Origin: Syngnathus acus | Taxonomy: Eukaryota > Chordata > Actinopteri > Syngnathiformes > Syngnathidae | NCBI RefSeq assembly: GCF_901709675.1 | Contig: NC_051102.1 | Location: 5,923,412-5,987,411, forward strand | Direction of reading: 5' to 3' | DNA: 64,000 nt | Shown: piece after piece, positions 12,244 to 64,000 of the stretch | How positions within the stretch are numbered: the stretch's first letter is position 1 | How the letters are laid out: the number at the start of each line of letters is the position of its first letter | Program-made: the position numbers and the translations under genes | The notes under the pieces: model-generated | The model's input: only the letters and a program-made list of their open reading frames with translations | What the model was told of the DNA's origin: nothing | The model's database searches: none

Positions 12244-14437
12244 TCTCAATTCACTTTTCAGGTGTCTTTAAAAGATATAAGACAAAACAAAATCCAATTG
12301 AACAAATCCAATTGACCTTCTCCTTACATGTATTTATAAAATTTCCGTCATCTGAATAATATTCCCCGTCTCATATCCAACCCAATTATTTCAGATGAAC
12401 AAATCCAAATCAAAACACATTAAATAATAGTAGTGCCCGGTAAACATCACAAAGGCTGCACAACCTGTTTGGTTGAAAAAATAATTTCATGGCAAGGCAA
12501 TAACATTCCACGCCAGTTCATTTTTTTGTCATGGATTATTACACAAAGGACAGAACTGCCTCCTGAAAAGAAAAAAAAACAAAAAACTGATTTGAGGGTA
12601 TTTAGATACAGTCGATGGATAGATACTAGGAATTGATTCGGCGTAGCCCTTTAGCTCACTTTCAGTGTAACAAAGCCAAGAAAATGTAATAAATCATTCC
12701 AAAGGTGGGCCACAGCTGATACTTGCCTCACTTACATTTCATCTTCATGCTTTTGGTGTTGCAAATTTCTGCGTGCTCAGACATCATGAATATAGATGGG
12801 ACGCATGCAAAATAACACATATCGTACATGTCGGAGATTTGATCGGGAGCCCTAAAGCGCTCGGGGCCTTAAAATCAGTCCCTGGCATCAATCATGCTTT
12901 ATAGCTCGTCACACAGTGCAGCCCCTCGCTATCGAGACGGAAAAGGAGGAGGCATATTAAAAAGTGCAAAATAGAATGGAGGGAGAGATGAGGGTGTGAA
13001 CGTAAGCAGGAAAAAAAAAAAAGGCCGCCGGGGGAAGCGTATATATGTGTGTGTTGGGCTATTGCATCAACCTTTCCAATCAATATCCATTTCCCAGGGC
13101 TGTCACGGTGTTGTGAAAGAGCTTGCTACATTACCAAACTGAAAGCGTCTGATCCAAAATAAAATATCACCTTCGGTACAAACCGACACATTCATCTTCA
13201 TTTAGCAAACACTCGGCTTTTGGTCAAAGCTTTCATGTGCGCTTTTTTTTGTTGTTGCCGTAGTTGAAATATGGATTTGTCAGATTGACGGAGCCGGCCA
13301 GCCGGCAGCGTGTTTTTGAAACACTTGACATGCGTGACTCCATATTTTTGGATTACACTGTGGGATTGAAATAATGGCTATGACTCATCCGTTTAGGAAT
13401 ACACACGAGAGACCATCCAAAAAATGGCAAGACATTTATGGAAGGCTTTCTCGGAAGTGCTGTCATTCCCCTACTTGTCTTTCGGGAGTCTTCAGATGTC
13501 GAAATTTGTGTATCACGAATGTGATTATTTACACATTGTTTGTGTTGCTATGGAAACATTTCTTTTGCTTTTTTTACTCTTTGGACCATGTGCACACACA
13601 AAATCTTTATTACAAGCTAGATTATTTTCGTAAATGTTACGGTACCAATTATTTGGCTTTAATTAACATTATTGAATTATTAAATCAGTCAGGTGGACAT
13701 CAGACAAGGCTTCTTCTACGTCAGCAGTTGTGTAACACACTACTGCCACCTACAGGACTGGAGCAGGGTTTTGGTTCCATTTAGCTTTTGCCAGGGCAAC
13801 AAAATGTGTCTATCTTAGTCACAGCGCTGGAAGTTTTCTCCCCGAATAAAATGATCCATAAAAGCTCCAAATGATAATTTCCTTTGTGTCACAATGACAC
13901 AGTTTGACATGGAAATTTCCGTATGAGAAGCATTTTTTCAGTCAAGATGTCGTTGTGAACGGAGCAGGCTTAAAAGGTGAACGCGGCTGGATCTCATGTG
14001 GGAACTCTTGTCATCCCAATTGTGCGCCTTTGGAGCACCTCCTCTTTCATGACAGCTTGTCTCTCTGATGTGGAGAAGCGTGACAGAAGCCTGATCCACC
14101 GAGTTGCATCTCCACTTCAAACGCTGACCCAAGTGACCTGCTGAAGTGCATTCGATACGTGCCGTCCCGCACACAAAAACACAAACGCAGGGATTTCTCT
14201 GGCTTGACTTTTACGCCTGCCCGAGATGTCTCCTTTTCTGGTCGCTGCCAATGGTTCATTTGGACCTCTAACCCTGCCTGAGGACAAGAGCTGACAGCGG
14301 AGCACTAATGATCTCAGTGGTTCATCACTGCCTCTAGGACTACTACACAAGGGTGATGACAAACCAGAATAAATGTGTAGAACACAACGCCTTAACATGC
14401 GGATTGATGATTGAACTCCCCGACATTTTTGACGCCA

Positions 14438-14467
14438 TTTTATTTATTTATTTATTTATTTATTTTA
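14438..14467. repeat. (TTTA)n microsatellite
   Basis: About seven uninterrupted TTTA units are visible. Confidence 0.9.
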
Positions 14468-16993
14468 CAGGATGTCTCGCCGCATCTTAGGTTTTTCATG
14501 TAATTTCAGAAGGTGCACACATAAATCCAAATAGCTGGGAAAATGTTTAAGAAGAAATTTAAAAAAAAAAAGCGGACCCGCAACTCTGCACTACAGTTTT
14601 TACTGTTCCACTCCAGTACTGTAGGTGACATTATTTTCAAATCCTAAATTTCAGTAACTCACTGGCTATTGCCGAATAATACACACACCCCAAATCAAAA
14701 TTCTAAAAGTCAAATCAGCTCAATAAACCATTTTTTACATCGCTTAACTTCATGTACGTCACTAGACGGAACAGCCTGCGACAGCTTTTTGAGATGCTTC
14801 ATCGTGTTGACTATCTCTCTATTTTCAAACAACAGACGCGTGTCCTAATAAAACACGGGAACATAAACTAAAACGATGTAGCTTAGATGCAACTTTCATT
14901 ATTTTCTGTTCTATTTCCATGGTTGCCTGAAAGCCTAAAAGCCTTCATAAATTACAACGTTATTTAGGTCAAACCTCTGTTAGGAAGCGCCGGGATGATT
15001 TAGAGCCTCAACTGGCTCCACTAACTGCTGTGTTTGTGCTTCAGACACACTCAAAACACATTGGGAGGAAAATATGACAATGTTGACAACAAAAAAAAGG
15101 GAAGCACATCATGTTTTTGTGTATTTAGTGAAACGGACCGCTAGCTGTGTCAGGGCTTCCTTGCTCTGTTCATCTTGTGTGGTCAAACATGAGCTATCAT
15201 AGTTGTGTGCTCACTTGCATGCTTCGTGGTTATGGATTGTGGTTGTGGTTTTACGCTACCAAAACAGATTGAACTTGTAATTTGATGGAAGGAAAATTCT
15301 TGAACCGGCACAGGAGTGACACATTTATGACCAGTCAAATGAATAAGAGCATATCTTTAAAACAGATGTTATGACATTTATTGATACGCACCAGTGCTGG
15401 CATCACAAAGAGGGAGTGGGGGGGCCCCAACCCCAAGTGTCAGTGGTGGGAATTTACTTTTGGATATTTTCTATTTTTATTTTATTTTTTTCAACATTTC
15501 CACCCGTTGAATCATCATTAGCGTTTTCTGAAAATTGGATTTGAATTTTTTTTTTTTTCTGTTTTACAGACCCTGCACGCCCCTCTCAAGGAAAACATCC
15601 TAGCTCCGCCATTGGTGGTATGTACAAATTTCAAAGATGTACATAAAAAACAAAAATGTGTGATGCTCAAGAAAAAAAAAAAGTGTTAGAATATTAGGAA
15701 TCTAATGAACGGTCCAATTGATGAATTACTTGATTCAATCCAATGCCAGTAGCTCGAACATTTTTCAAAATAAAACTGTTGAGTCTTTTTGAATGAAAAT
15801 CAGAACGATTGGACATTTTATAGGATCTTGAATTTTATCAGTTGGATTGCTCAAGTGTCCGCATTGCATGTGCTTGAGAAGCTCAATGTCCTTGATTGGT
15901 TATTGACCCAACACGACCAATAGTCCTCTTCATCTGTTTCAGTACATTGACTAGCTTGCCAAGTGCAAATCACTTACACTTAAAAATAGGCTTCATTTTT
16001 CTGCAGTCTCCACACTTTCAGCTCACAAAACACAAAAACACTCTTTCCTTTGCTATTGCAACTTTTTGTCGTATAGCCTCATATTTTTCAGGGGAGGAAC
16101 AAAAGTAGGATAGAACGAACGCATGGGAGAAAATGATAAAAGACATTTGAATACAGAAAGAAGATCAGCGGTGCATCTTTGTCTTTTGATGCCTCGGCGT
16201 CTATTTGCAATAGTTAAGACATCTCAGTAGCACACTGGGATTTTTTTTTGAAACATGCCAGGGAGGATTTACACCTCTGATTTGAGAAAAACATTTTGCA
16301 ACAGACTTTTCCTGGCGCGCTCATAGCCCCATAGAATTCAGTTTTGTGGTTTCAAGGCTTCCCCTTGTGTCGTCAATACTTGCTTTATTGACTCTATAAA
16401 AACTGTGCTGCGTTATACTTTGAAAAACGAAACTCAAAAGCTTCGGCATTTATGCAGCCAAATTCTAGTCCTTTTTTTTTTTTTTAAAGTCTATTCATGC
16501 ATGCTGGATTTACACCCCAATGTTCAAGTGACACATTTCCAAACTCATTTATGCCAACGTAATATAAAATATCATTAATGTGACCTGTAGCACTTGTGAT
16601 CTGCTCCAAATGCACAATATCAACACGTAGACTCGGATGAAACTCCAGATATGAACGAGGGATGATTGATTTTTTTTTCTTTGGACGAAGCCGCCCAACA
16701 GCGCTTCAGCATCAAGTAGGATTTCCACATCTGTTGGGGATTATGTGGTCAAAATGATCTCAGTCCCTTCGCTCCCGTCTTGCTTTCCCCACTTTATTTT
16801 TTCATCCAAGATCACACATGACATAGTCTTTTATCCCTTCCGTTTTATCTTGAAATCTGCTTTTGATTTCAGGTGGTTGGCCAATACATTAATTATTCCT
16901 TTTTTTTTTTTGGGGCACTCAGTAAAAATATCAATCATTGTAACTTATGAGTGAGCGTGACTGATGATGCCCTCAAGGGTTCTGATTTGGTTA

Positions 16994-17323
16994 CCGTATT
17001 TTCCGGACTATAAGGCGCACCTAAAAACCTAAAATTTTCTCAAAAGCCGACAGTGCCCCTTATATATGGGCCAAATTCTTAAATTTAAACTGGCCCGAAG
17101 CATTGTGTCATGAAATCAATCATAAATGGCCCGCTGAAGACTATGAATTATGAATAAAAAAGACTATGGATCATTATTTTGTGATTATAAAGTAATTAGT
17201 TGAAATTGAAGTTGAAATAAAAAAGATAAAATGGAGAATGATTTGATTTGGATTAAAAATCTGACATGATGGATTAATGATGCGCCTTATAGTCCGGTGC
17301 GCCTTATAGTCCGGAAAATACGG
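16994..17323. mobile_element. Palindromic TA-flanked MITE, copy 2
   Basis: It starts CCGTATTTTCCGGACTATAA and ends with the exact complement, flanked by TA on both sides, as expected for Tc1/mariner-type transposition. The interior (CTGGCCCGAAGCATTGTGTC and the following 100 bases) is shared with copies 3 and 4. Compared with copy 3 it lacks about 200 bp of interior, a deletion shared with copy 4. Confidence 0.9.
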
Positions 17324-20300
17324 TACTAGGATTTTATACATTGGCAAAATTGAGCTGTGGAAAAGGCTTTGATAGTTACTTTAGAATTGAAATAGAGTCT
17401 GACTGTACATTGTGTTTCATTTGATTTGCATTCAAGTGGGTTGGGAAAGTAGATTTTGGTTGACAAGCATCCCAAATGTAATTTTGATATAAAATTCCCT
17501 GTACTGTATTTGTAAATTGTTTTCTGTCCTCCATTTAAAGTTCGAACAGCTTTAATTCTATTCCGTTAGCATCCATTTTTTAGTAGTCACAACTCTTATT
17601 CCTGCGGTGAGAGCGAGGCATGTAATGTGATTTCTAGCGCCAAGCTCAGTTTTCAAATTCAATCAGGAACTTTGATTACTGTCAAAAATTTGAGACAGGA
17701 AATGGCTTTGATAGCAAACTAAAAATCCGGCGAGACAGCAGACGTGTGTGCGCGAGTGTGGAACGACCAAACGCGGAGTCATATTTGATTAGCGAGGACG
17801 CGAGTAACGACACAATCGCACATGACAAAGTTTAACAAGCGTCTCAGGGAGCATTTGCTCCGTTTTATATCTGATTTCTATTTTTTTTTTGGTAACCCTT
17901 GGCTGTCCTGATGAATCTATAATCTTTTGCTCTCTTGTATTTTCATGTGTGTGTATGTCAAATCCACCCATGACAGCCTGAATGAGCGCACCAATTAGCA
18001 TTCCTTTGGGACTGGCCACTTGTACATGTATGTGATAGAAACATGGCAGGCTCATCAGTCATGTGTGGCCTATTAAAGTGTTCTCCATAGGGACACGTGA
18101 CCTTTTCACAATACGCCTATAGCAGCTGTGCGATGAATCAATTGCCCGTGCCATCCTCGGTGTTATTCGGACTAAACACGAGAAATGCTATCCTCCTGGT
18201 GTCAAGACAAAAGGCCTATCTTACTGTTTGGCCTTCATGGCACGTAATAATGGCTTCCATTCGAATAGACGCTGTCGAACAAATAAGTCTCTAGTCTCAC
18301 GAACCTGCCACGAGCAAGTGTCAGAAAATTGGTAGTTTGTCTCGGAGCTATAACAAAGGCAGGATGGCGCCTGTGTAAAAAGGGATGGCGGGGAATAGTT
18401 GCTACAATATGTGGCATTTATTTGTAAAAAATAAAAATGTCTAATATATTGTTATGAAAAGCTGCAATGAACAAGCTGACACACAAGTTGTCTTTGTATT
18501 AATTACCAATACTGTTTGCTTTATCTGTCTACGCCTGCAACGTCGATTAGGGGAAATTGAAAATTGGGGAACTGCTAGCTTTCCGTCAGTCTGCCGCAAA
18601 TGAATTACGACAGGCAGGATGGGAGCCCGTGAGGTCGGTGGAGATATTAAGGTAGCAGGGCAGGGGGAGAGATTGAGGAAATCAAGACCTGCCCTGCCCC
18701 TGGAAGGGCTTTTGTATGTCTTGTATGTGTGTGTGTGTCCGCATATATATGTGTGTGTGAGAGAGGCGGGGGAGTGAGTGATAGGGGAATATGGATAATA
18801 TGATGGACTAAATGAGGCGTAATGGCGGTAACATGGAGCGACAGCAACTGGGCCACTGCATTAAGAGGTTAACTCAGGCCAAAAGTCACTGACCTTCCCC
18901 CTCCCAGGAGACAAAATGAAGAAAAACAATGAATGTGCTCGCAGGCTGGACAATATTTGCCTTGCACAAATGTTATGAAAGAATTTCAGCCCACTATCAT
19001 AATTGCAACAGGGGGCGGGAAGGGGAGGGGTGTGGTTAACTAAGCAACCTTTTATGCTGACCGGTCAGCACTCAACAAAGCATTTGATACTTTAAGGCTT
19101 TTTAGCAGCAAAAATAATTAAGCGAGCGTCTCGTATTACTTTCCTGTAAAGGCACTTTGAATTGTTTATGGTCTCTCTGGAGTTGTGTGTGTGTGTGTGT
19201 GTGTGTTTGTGGTAAAATGAAAGAAAGGGACAATGCAGGCTGCAGCTGAGAAATTAGAAATATTAGCATATTTATTACAGCAACATGAAAGACATGAGAA
19301 TGCCTACACCCTTTACAACAAGCAAGACAGAGGAAACCGGCTTGGTGGTCAATCAATATTATTTGGTGGCCAAAGAAAGGAAAAGTGCCAGGAAGTTCAA
19401 ATGAGTCACTCATCAACATTCACAATCACCGAGATGGACGACAAAGACTTTACCGAGTGAAGTTGGGGGGAATCTGGGATTTGAGGCTTTAAAATGAACG
19501 AGTGAGTATGATGCTATTCCAGTCGTATCTGTTGGGTGGGGGGGTGGGGGGGCATTTCATCTTGATGCAACTACAATATGCAACTAAATAGACCAAAGGT
19601 GCGTAAATCAATCACATTCGCATTTGTTTAGTTCACAGAACATCGTAGCAATCCAATAAATAACAATACTGTCTGGTTTTCTTTTTGTTTCCCCACATAA
19701 AGTAAAAAAAAAAAAAAAAATCATTGAAAACGTGTCGATGCGTGGACAGTTGACGACCAGATAAATACTTCCTCTACATACACTTGACTCCTTCTAATAA
19801 CCTCTAGAGGGCAACAAAAAGACCAAAATAAGGCATCCAAAAGGCCACCATTCAAGGGAACTCTGCCATGAAATCATAAATTTAGTATGAGTAGAATGCG
19901 CTCATGCTGAAATATTTTTGATATACAGTATTTGGAAATGATAAGACAAAGGTTTCTTTTTGTTATGGCATATTGAAAATGATACGCGGTTGATTTTCAG
20001 TTTTTTTTTTTTGGCAATAGAACACTTTTTTTTTTAAATAGTCCAAAACTCATGAATTTTATTCTCCTCTTCAAGTGCTATGAACTTAACCTTCAAATCA
20101 TTTTGTTCTTGTGCCGCAGTAAGTAATCCCCCTGCCCTAGCACATTTTGTTAATTCCTAACGCTAGCCGGTCAACTAGGATTACTTTTGATTTCTATGGT
20201 TGGACAACCATCAGTTCGGGAGCGAGCTCGGTGAAGTGATATTTTTCAGTGCAAATCCATATTAAAAAAAAAAAAATCACATTTCACCCCTGCTTGCACA

Positions 20301-21353
20301 ACCACAATAACAGAATCACTGTGCACAGCGGGACAATGATATTTCTGGCCTTTAAATCAGCTCAAGTCCATTCTACTTATTCTAATTTTATGTCCAAACC
20401 GTGCTCACCGTTGCCTGTCAACAAAGACGAAGCTTCTCACTCATGCTACATTCCGTCGTTCAAAGAAATATAAGTAGCTCACGCTTTTGCTCTTTTCCCC
20501 TGAACAAGCACTCGCAAATCTCCTTCTCATAACAAAAGTGGTCATCGGCATCATTACAAACATTCTATCATTGGAAAGCAACACTGTACATATTTTACAC
20601 TATAATACAATCATATATATGGTGCCATATGCCACGCTCTGTCCTTTAGAGTTTTACAGAATAAAACACTGAAAATGGGGCTCAGTGCCATCACAAAGTT
20701 TTCACCTGATAACTCACAGGCTCACAGAGGATGATTTTAGGAGTGGAAAGTACAGTGACAAGTAACAATCCAGCCATAGAAGAGGAAATTAGGAGTCGTC
20801 GTTGTCGGACCCTTATCGCTCATAATCAGTGTCAACTCTGTTTTGACATTTGCTGTCCACCTAAACACGATTCCCTTCATTCAGCAAAAAAAAAAAAAAA
20901 GCGGACAATGCTTCTTCATCCGATCGAGATTTTTCTGAATATTGCTGAAAACGCTGAAATGGAAGAAAAGTGACACCGGATGTGGAGCCAAAGTTGAGTG
21001 TGATGGAGGGAAGCACTTGCCCTTGTGCACACGTTTATAATACTTCCTCTTTAGGTCCAGTTTCCCCCTCACACCCAAACATTCATGTCATTTCTCTTTG
21101 TGTTTCTCCGAGGAATGGAAGATGAAATCACAAAAGCTCCAAAGCAATGCAAACGTTAGGTCCAGCTATACATCGATACGGGCGTGGGACTCACGGCCAC
21201 CTACATACATACATCGACACATACACGTGTACTTGTGGCGCCTTTTCAAACTCTTCAAGGTGAAAGCAGAAATGAGAAGACATTAAAACCATATTGGAAA
21301 CCTCACGTGAGAAAAAGATTCCATTTTCTTGTCTTTCCTTTCTGAGTCTTTTT
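17324..21353. other. Intergenic DNA downstream of the Eph gene, no gene seen
   Basis: It contains a GT microsatellite at about 19182-19207, a GT-rich patch at 18721-18761, and poly-A runs near 19703 and 20885. No open frame resembles a protein. The part nearest 21350 could belong to a longer 3' UTR. Confidence 0.45.
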
Positions 21354-21574
21354 TTTATTTTTTTTTATTAAGCTGTTGCAATGTGAATGATGTGGTAGAT
21401 GCGGCTCCGAAGCTGGTGGTGTCCATCAAGGAAGGGAAGAATGGTGGATGAATGTGAAGGAGTCAAAGTGTCCATGTCGTCCTCCAACTCAGTGACTTTT
21501 AAAAGCAACGGAGTGACGTCTCCATTGGTTGGAGGAACTCTTGGCTCGCTCTCAATGTGTTAATGTGGAGCGTG
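21354..21574 (-). other. Candidate 3' UTR with two AATAAA signals
   Basis: Reading the minus strand past the stop codon, AATAAA occurs at 21369-21364 and again at 21359-21354, inside an A-rich stretch. This would give a short 3' UTR of about 200-230 bases. Longer forms are possible, and another AATAAA lies at 19276-19271. Only transcript data could place the true end. Confidence 0.35.
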
Positions 21575-61968
<40,394 letters not shown>

Positions 61969-62435
61969 CTGAACGTAAGAGAGATTGTTCATTCGGATTA
62001 TTATGTTGGATTTGGGCTCGAGTTGATGTCATTTTCATACTTTACAGTAAAAGCCTTGAGAGAGCCGGGAACAAGAGTTGTCTTTCACAGTGTGCGTGTA
62101 AAAAAAAGGTAAGAAGCAAAATGAATACCTGAGGTAAGTGGCGGATATGTGAAAGACGAGTAAAAGCCTGTTTTTTTGAAAAAAATAAAAAAATACACGC
62201 AGCTGCGAGACGGTTTTACGGAAAAAGGAAATCTAAGTCCAAAGGTTGTTTTTTTTGGGGCGGGCTCACACTCAATGAAGTGCGGTGTAGCACAACCTGC
62301 AAGTTGTGTTTTTTTTTTTTTTTTTTTCTGGCTGAGGATGAGTGATGAGCTGTGTCAACATGACTAGACGACCGTCTTTGTGCTACTCGTGGATTTTTCT
62401 CCAGCAAAGGTGCTTACGGAGGAAGGATGGTGCAA

Positions 62436-62471
<36 letters not shown>

Positions 62472-64000
62472 AGATAGGTAAGACAGAGCAACTTTGTCTC
62501 CCATCATTTGCTGCCATCTGTTTCCACTTGTGACTAAAGCAGTAATTGAGACCACTTCTCGCATGAGCAGGAAAACATGTCGATCTACACGCACGCGCAC
62601 GCCAACAGTCGGCAAGCGCAGAAAGAACATTTCTATTCCTTAAAGACAAGAAAAATAAACCCATGCGGTTTCAGTGTTTAAAGATATCTGATCCATTGAA
62701 GGGGAAACCGACTGGACGCACATGCACACGCACACACACGCAGATGTTTGTGGGGCGTGAGTAGACCACCATATTTGTTCTGCACTCCTGTCATCATCCT
62801 GCTCCTCTAGTTTCTCCACCGTAGTGATGATCTATCACCTAGCAACCAAATAAACGTGAGCTGACGCATTATGAATTCAGTACAATTGTATTTTTAATAT
62901 TGTTATATATGCATGTGTCCAGACACTGAACAAACATGGATGACTTTTTTTATAACTATTGTAATTTTATTTTGCCTCGATTTTAAAACTGTAGTTATGC
63001 ATTTCAGGTTTTCTATGTTATTTTCATAACACTTATTTATTTAGAAAATCCCTCTTTAAGAACTTAAAGTATACTCTGTCGTAATAGTTTTTTCTAAATT
63101 ATTGTCGTGAAAGATTGAAATAAATGTTTATGGAACACCAAATACTGACAAAAAAATGCAAATTTTAAAACTAATTACGTATTATTAATGTGTGTACTAT
63201 GTCAACCTAGAATGGAAAAAACTAATAAAAAAATACTTTAAAAAGGCCCAAGCATCCCCCAAAACCCTTTTTCTCCAAATTATTAATACTTACATTACAA
63301 CTTGTGTAATGCGACTTAATTCTCACAATGAAAGATTGATTTAAATATTTAAGCAAGGTTTTTTTTTTACAAATGACATACTGCCAATTATTTTGGTGTA
63401 TAAAAGCCTGGAGGAAACAATGTCTACCAAACTCTACTTTTCAAACATTTCCAATGATGTACTTACAAATGTCTTTTTTCAAAATAAAATTCCACTAAAT
63501 CGTAACAGACAGTCATGACGTCCAGTTTGAGGACAAATAAAAGTACAGCCAAGGCCCTAAAAACGAAACTCTCGACTTCTGCTAATGAACGCGATGTAAC
63601 GTCCCAACAATAAAACCCCTCACCTCAATCCTGAGCACCAAAACAGATAAAAACGCATTCTCACGCAGACTTCCTCGCACTCAGCTGTTTTTAATCTCCA
63701 CTGAGATGTCAAGCGTGTATGAATTGGAGCGCGACCAGCTCTCCAACGGGGAAAACAGAGGCAGAGAGATGAGACCATGTGTGTGAAGATTGCTTAAGCT
63801 ACTGCGGCCAACTGAAAGTCAGTGAAAGTTTAGCCCGTCGCTCTCACTGCATTCCTGAAAGACCACGTCGCTACCAAATGTCCGAGAGTCCTCCTGATCA
63901 ACTGCGCTCGATCTAATTAGAAGTGCAAAGACTGGTGGAAGAAGGGAGAGGGGGGGGATAAATGTTGGTAAATTACCGACGCGCTTGGCAGCTAAATAGA
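61969..64000 (-). other. Intron upstream of exon 3a (5' part of gene not in window)
   Basis: I looked for exon 2 (start of the ephrin-binding domain) and a signal-peptide exon here and found neither, so they lie beyond base 64000. A GT array occupies 62437-62470, with poly-T/poly-A tracts near 62311 and AT-rich sequence at 62880-63500. Confidence 0.6.
62437..62470. repeat. (TG)n microsatellite
   Basis: 17 uninterrupted TG units. Confidence 0.95.

Larger units (their letters stand above)
10548..16993. other. Intergenic DNA, no gene seen
   Basis: No recognisable exons. It contains a tandem 10-mer at 12189-12243, a (TTTA)n run at about 14438-14467, poly-A/T tracts, and a possible repeat end with TAGCTCCGCCA near 15595-15615. 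A short motif (ACTGCCACCTACAGGACTGG) at 13742-13761 recurs elsewhere in the window. Confidence 0.5.

Noticed and set aside
13374-13784. 136-codon open frame on the plus strand
   Set aside because: No recognisable protein features. It ends in the short repeated motif found elsewhere in non-coding DNA.
61969-64000. Exon 2 or signal-peptide exon of the Eph gene
   Set aside because: I scanned the minus strand for the expected start of the ephrin-binding domain and for a leader peptide with a good donor, and found none.

Overview
The window is vertebrate nuclear DNA, almost certainly from a teleost fish. It holds a large intron-rich gene with canonical GT-AG junctions, abundant CA/GT microsatellites, several TA-flanked palindromic MITEs of a type common in fish genomes, and hAT-like repeats. 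I cannot name the species from this sequence. I see no prokaryotic genes, rRNA, tRNA or CRISPR array.

One protein-coding gene is supported. It is an Eph receptor tyrosine kinase of the EphA class on the minus strand, spanning 61968 down to 21575. I assembled 17 coding exons by hand. Their lengths sum to 2772 nt, which is 923 codons plus a stop, with every splice phase compatible and no frameshift or internal stop. The order is: ephrin-binding domain (61968-59239), cysteine-rich/EGF-like exon (45863-45708), first FN3 domain (43536-43201), second FN3 domain in two exons (42986-42874 and 42041-41879), transmembrane exon (40383-40275), juxtamembrane exons (32469-32402 and 31879-31754), tyrosine kinase (31498-22496) and SAM domain with a C-terminal PDZ ligand (21888-21575). 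The signal-peptide exon and the small second exon lie upstream, beyond base 64000. The ectodomain and the hinge of the kinase read as EphA4. The juxtamembrane segment, SAM domain and C-terminus differ from canonical EphA4, so I call it an EphA4-like paralogue (epha4l is the best guess).

The most notable feature of the gene is that the ephrin-binding region, normally one exon of about 660 bp in vertebrate Eph genes, is split here into three exons (201, 108 and 352 bp) by two phase-0 introns. A TA-flanked MITE sits inside one of them. Other oddities are a Tyr-Ile-His-Pro juxtamembrane motif where Tyr-Ile/Val-Asp-Pro is usual, an extra cysteine in the first FN3 domain, and a duplicated splice-acceptor-like segment before the 62-bp kinase exon.

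Bases 1 to about 21350 lie downstream of the gene and contain no convincing gene. They hold MITE copies, a hAT-like repeat, microsatellites and some AT-rich, homeodomain-site-rich stretches that resemble conserved non-coding elements. The large introns (6.1, 7.8 and 13.4 kb) are similar. They contain MITEs, an L2-type LINE/SINE tail with an adjacent hairpin, a 160-bp TA-rich array and a 154-bp CCAT array.
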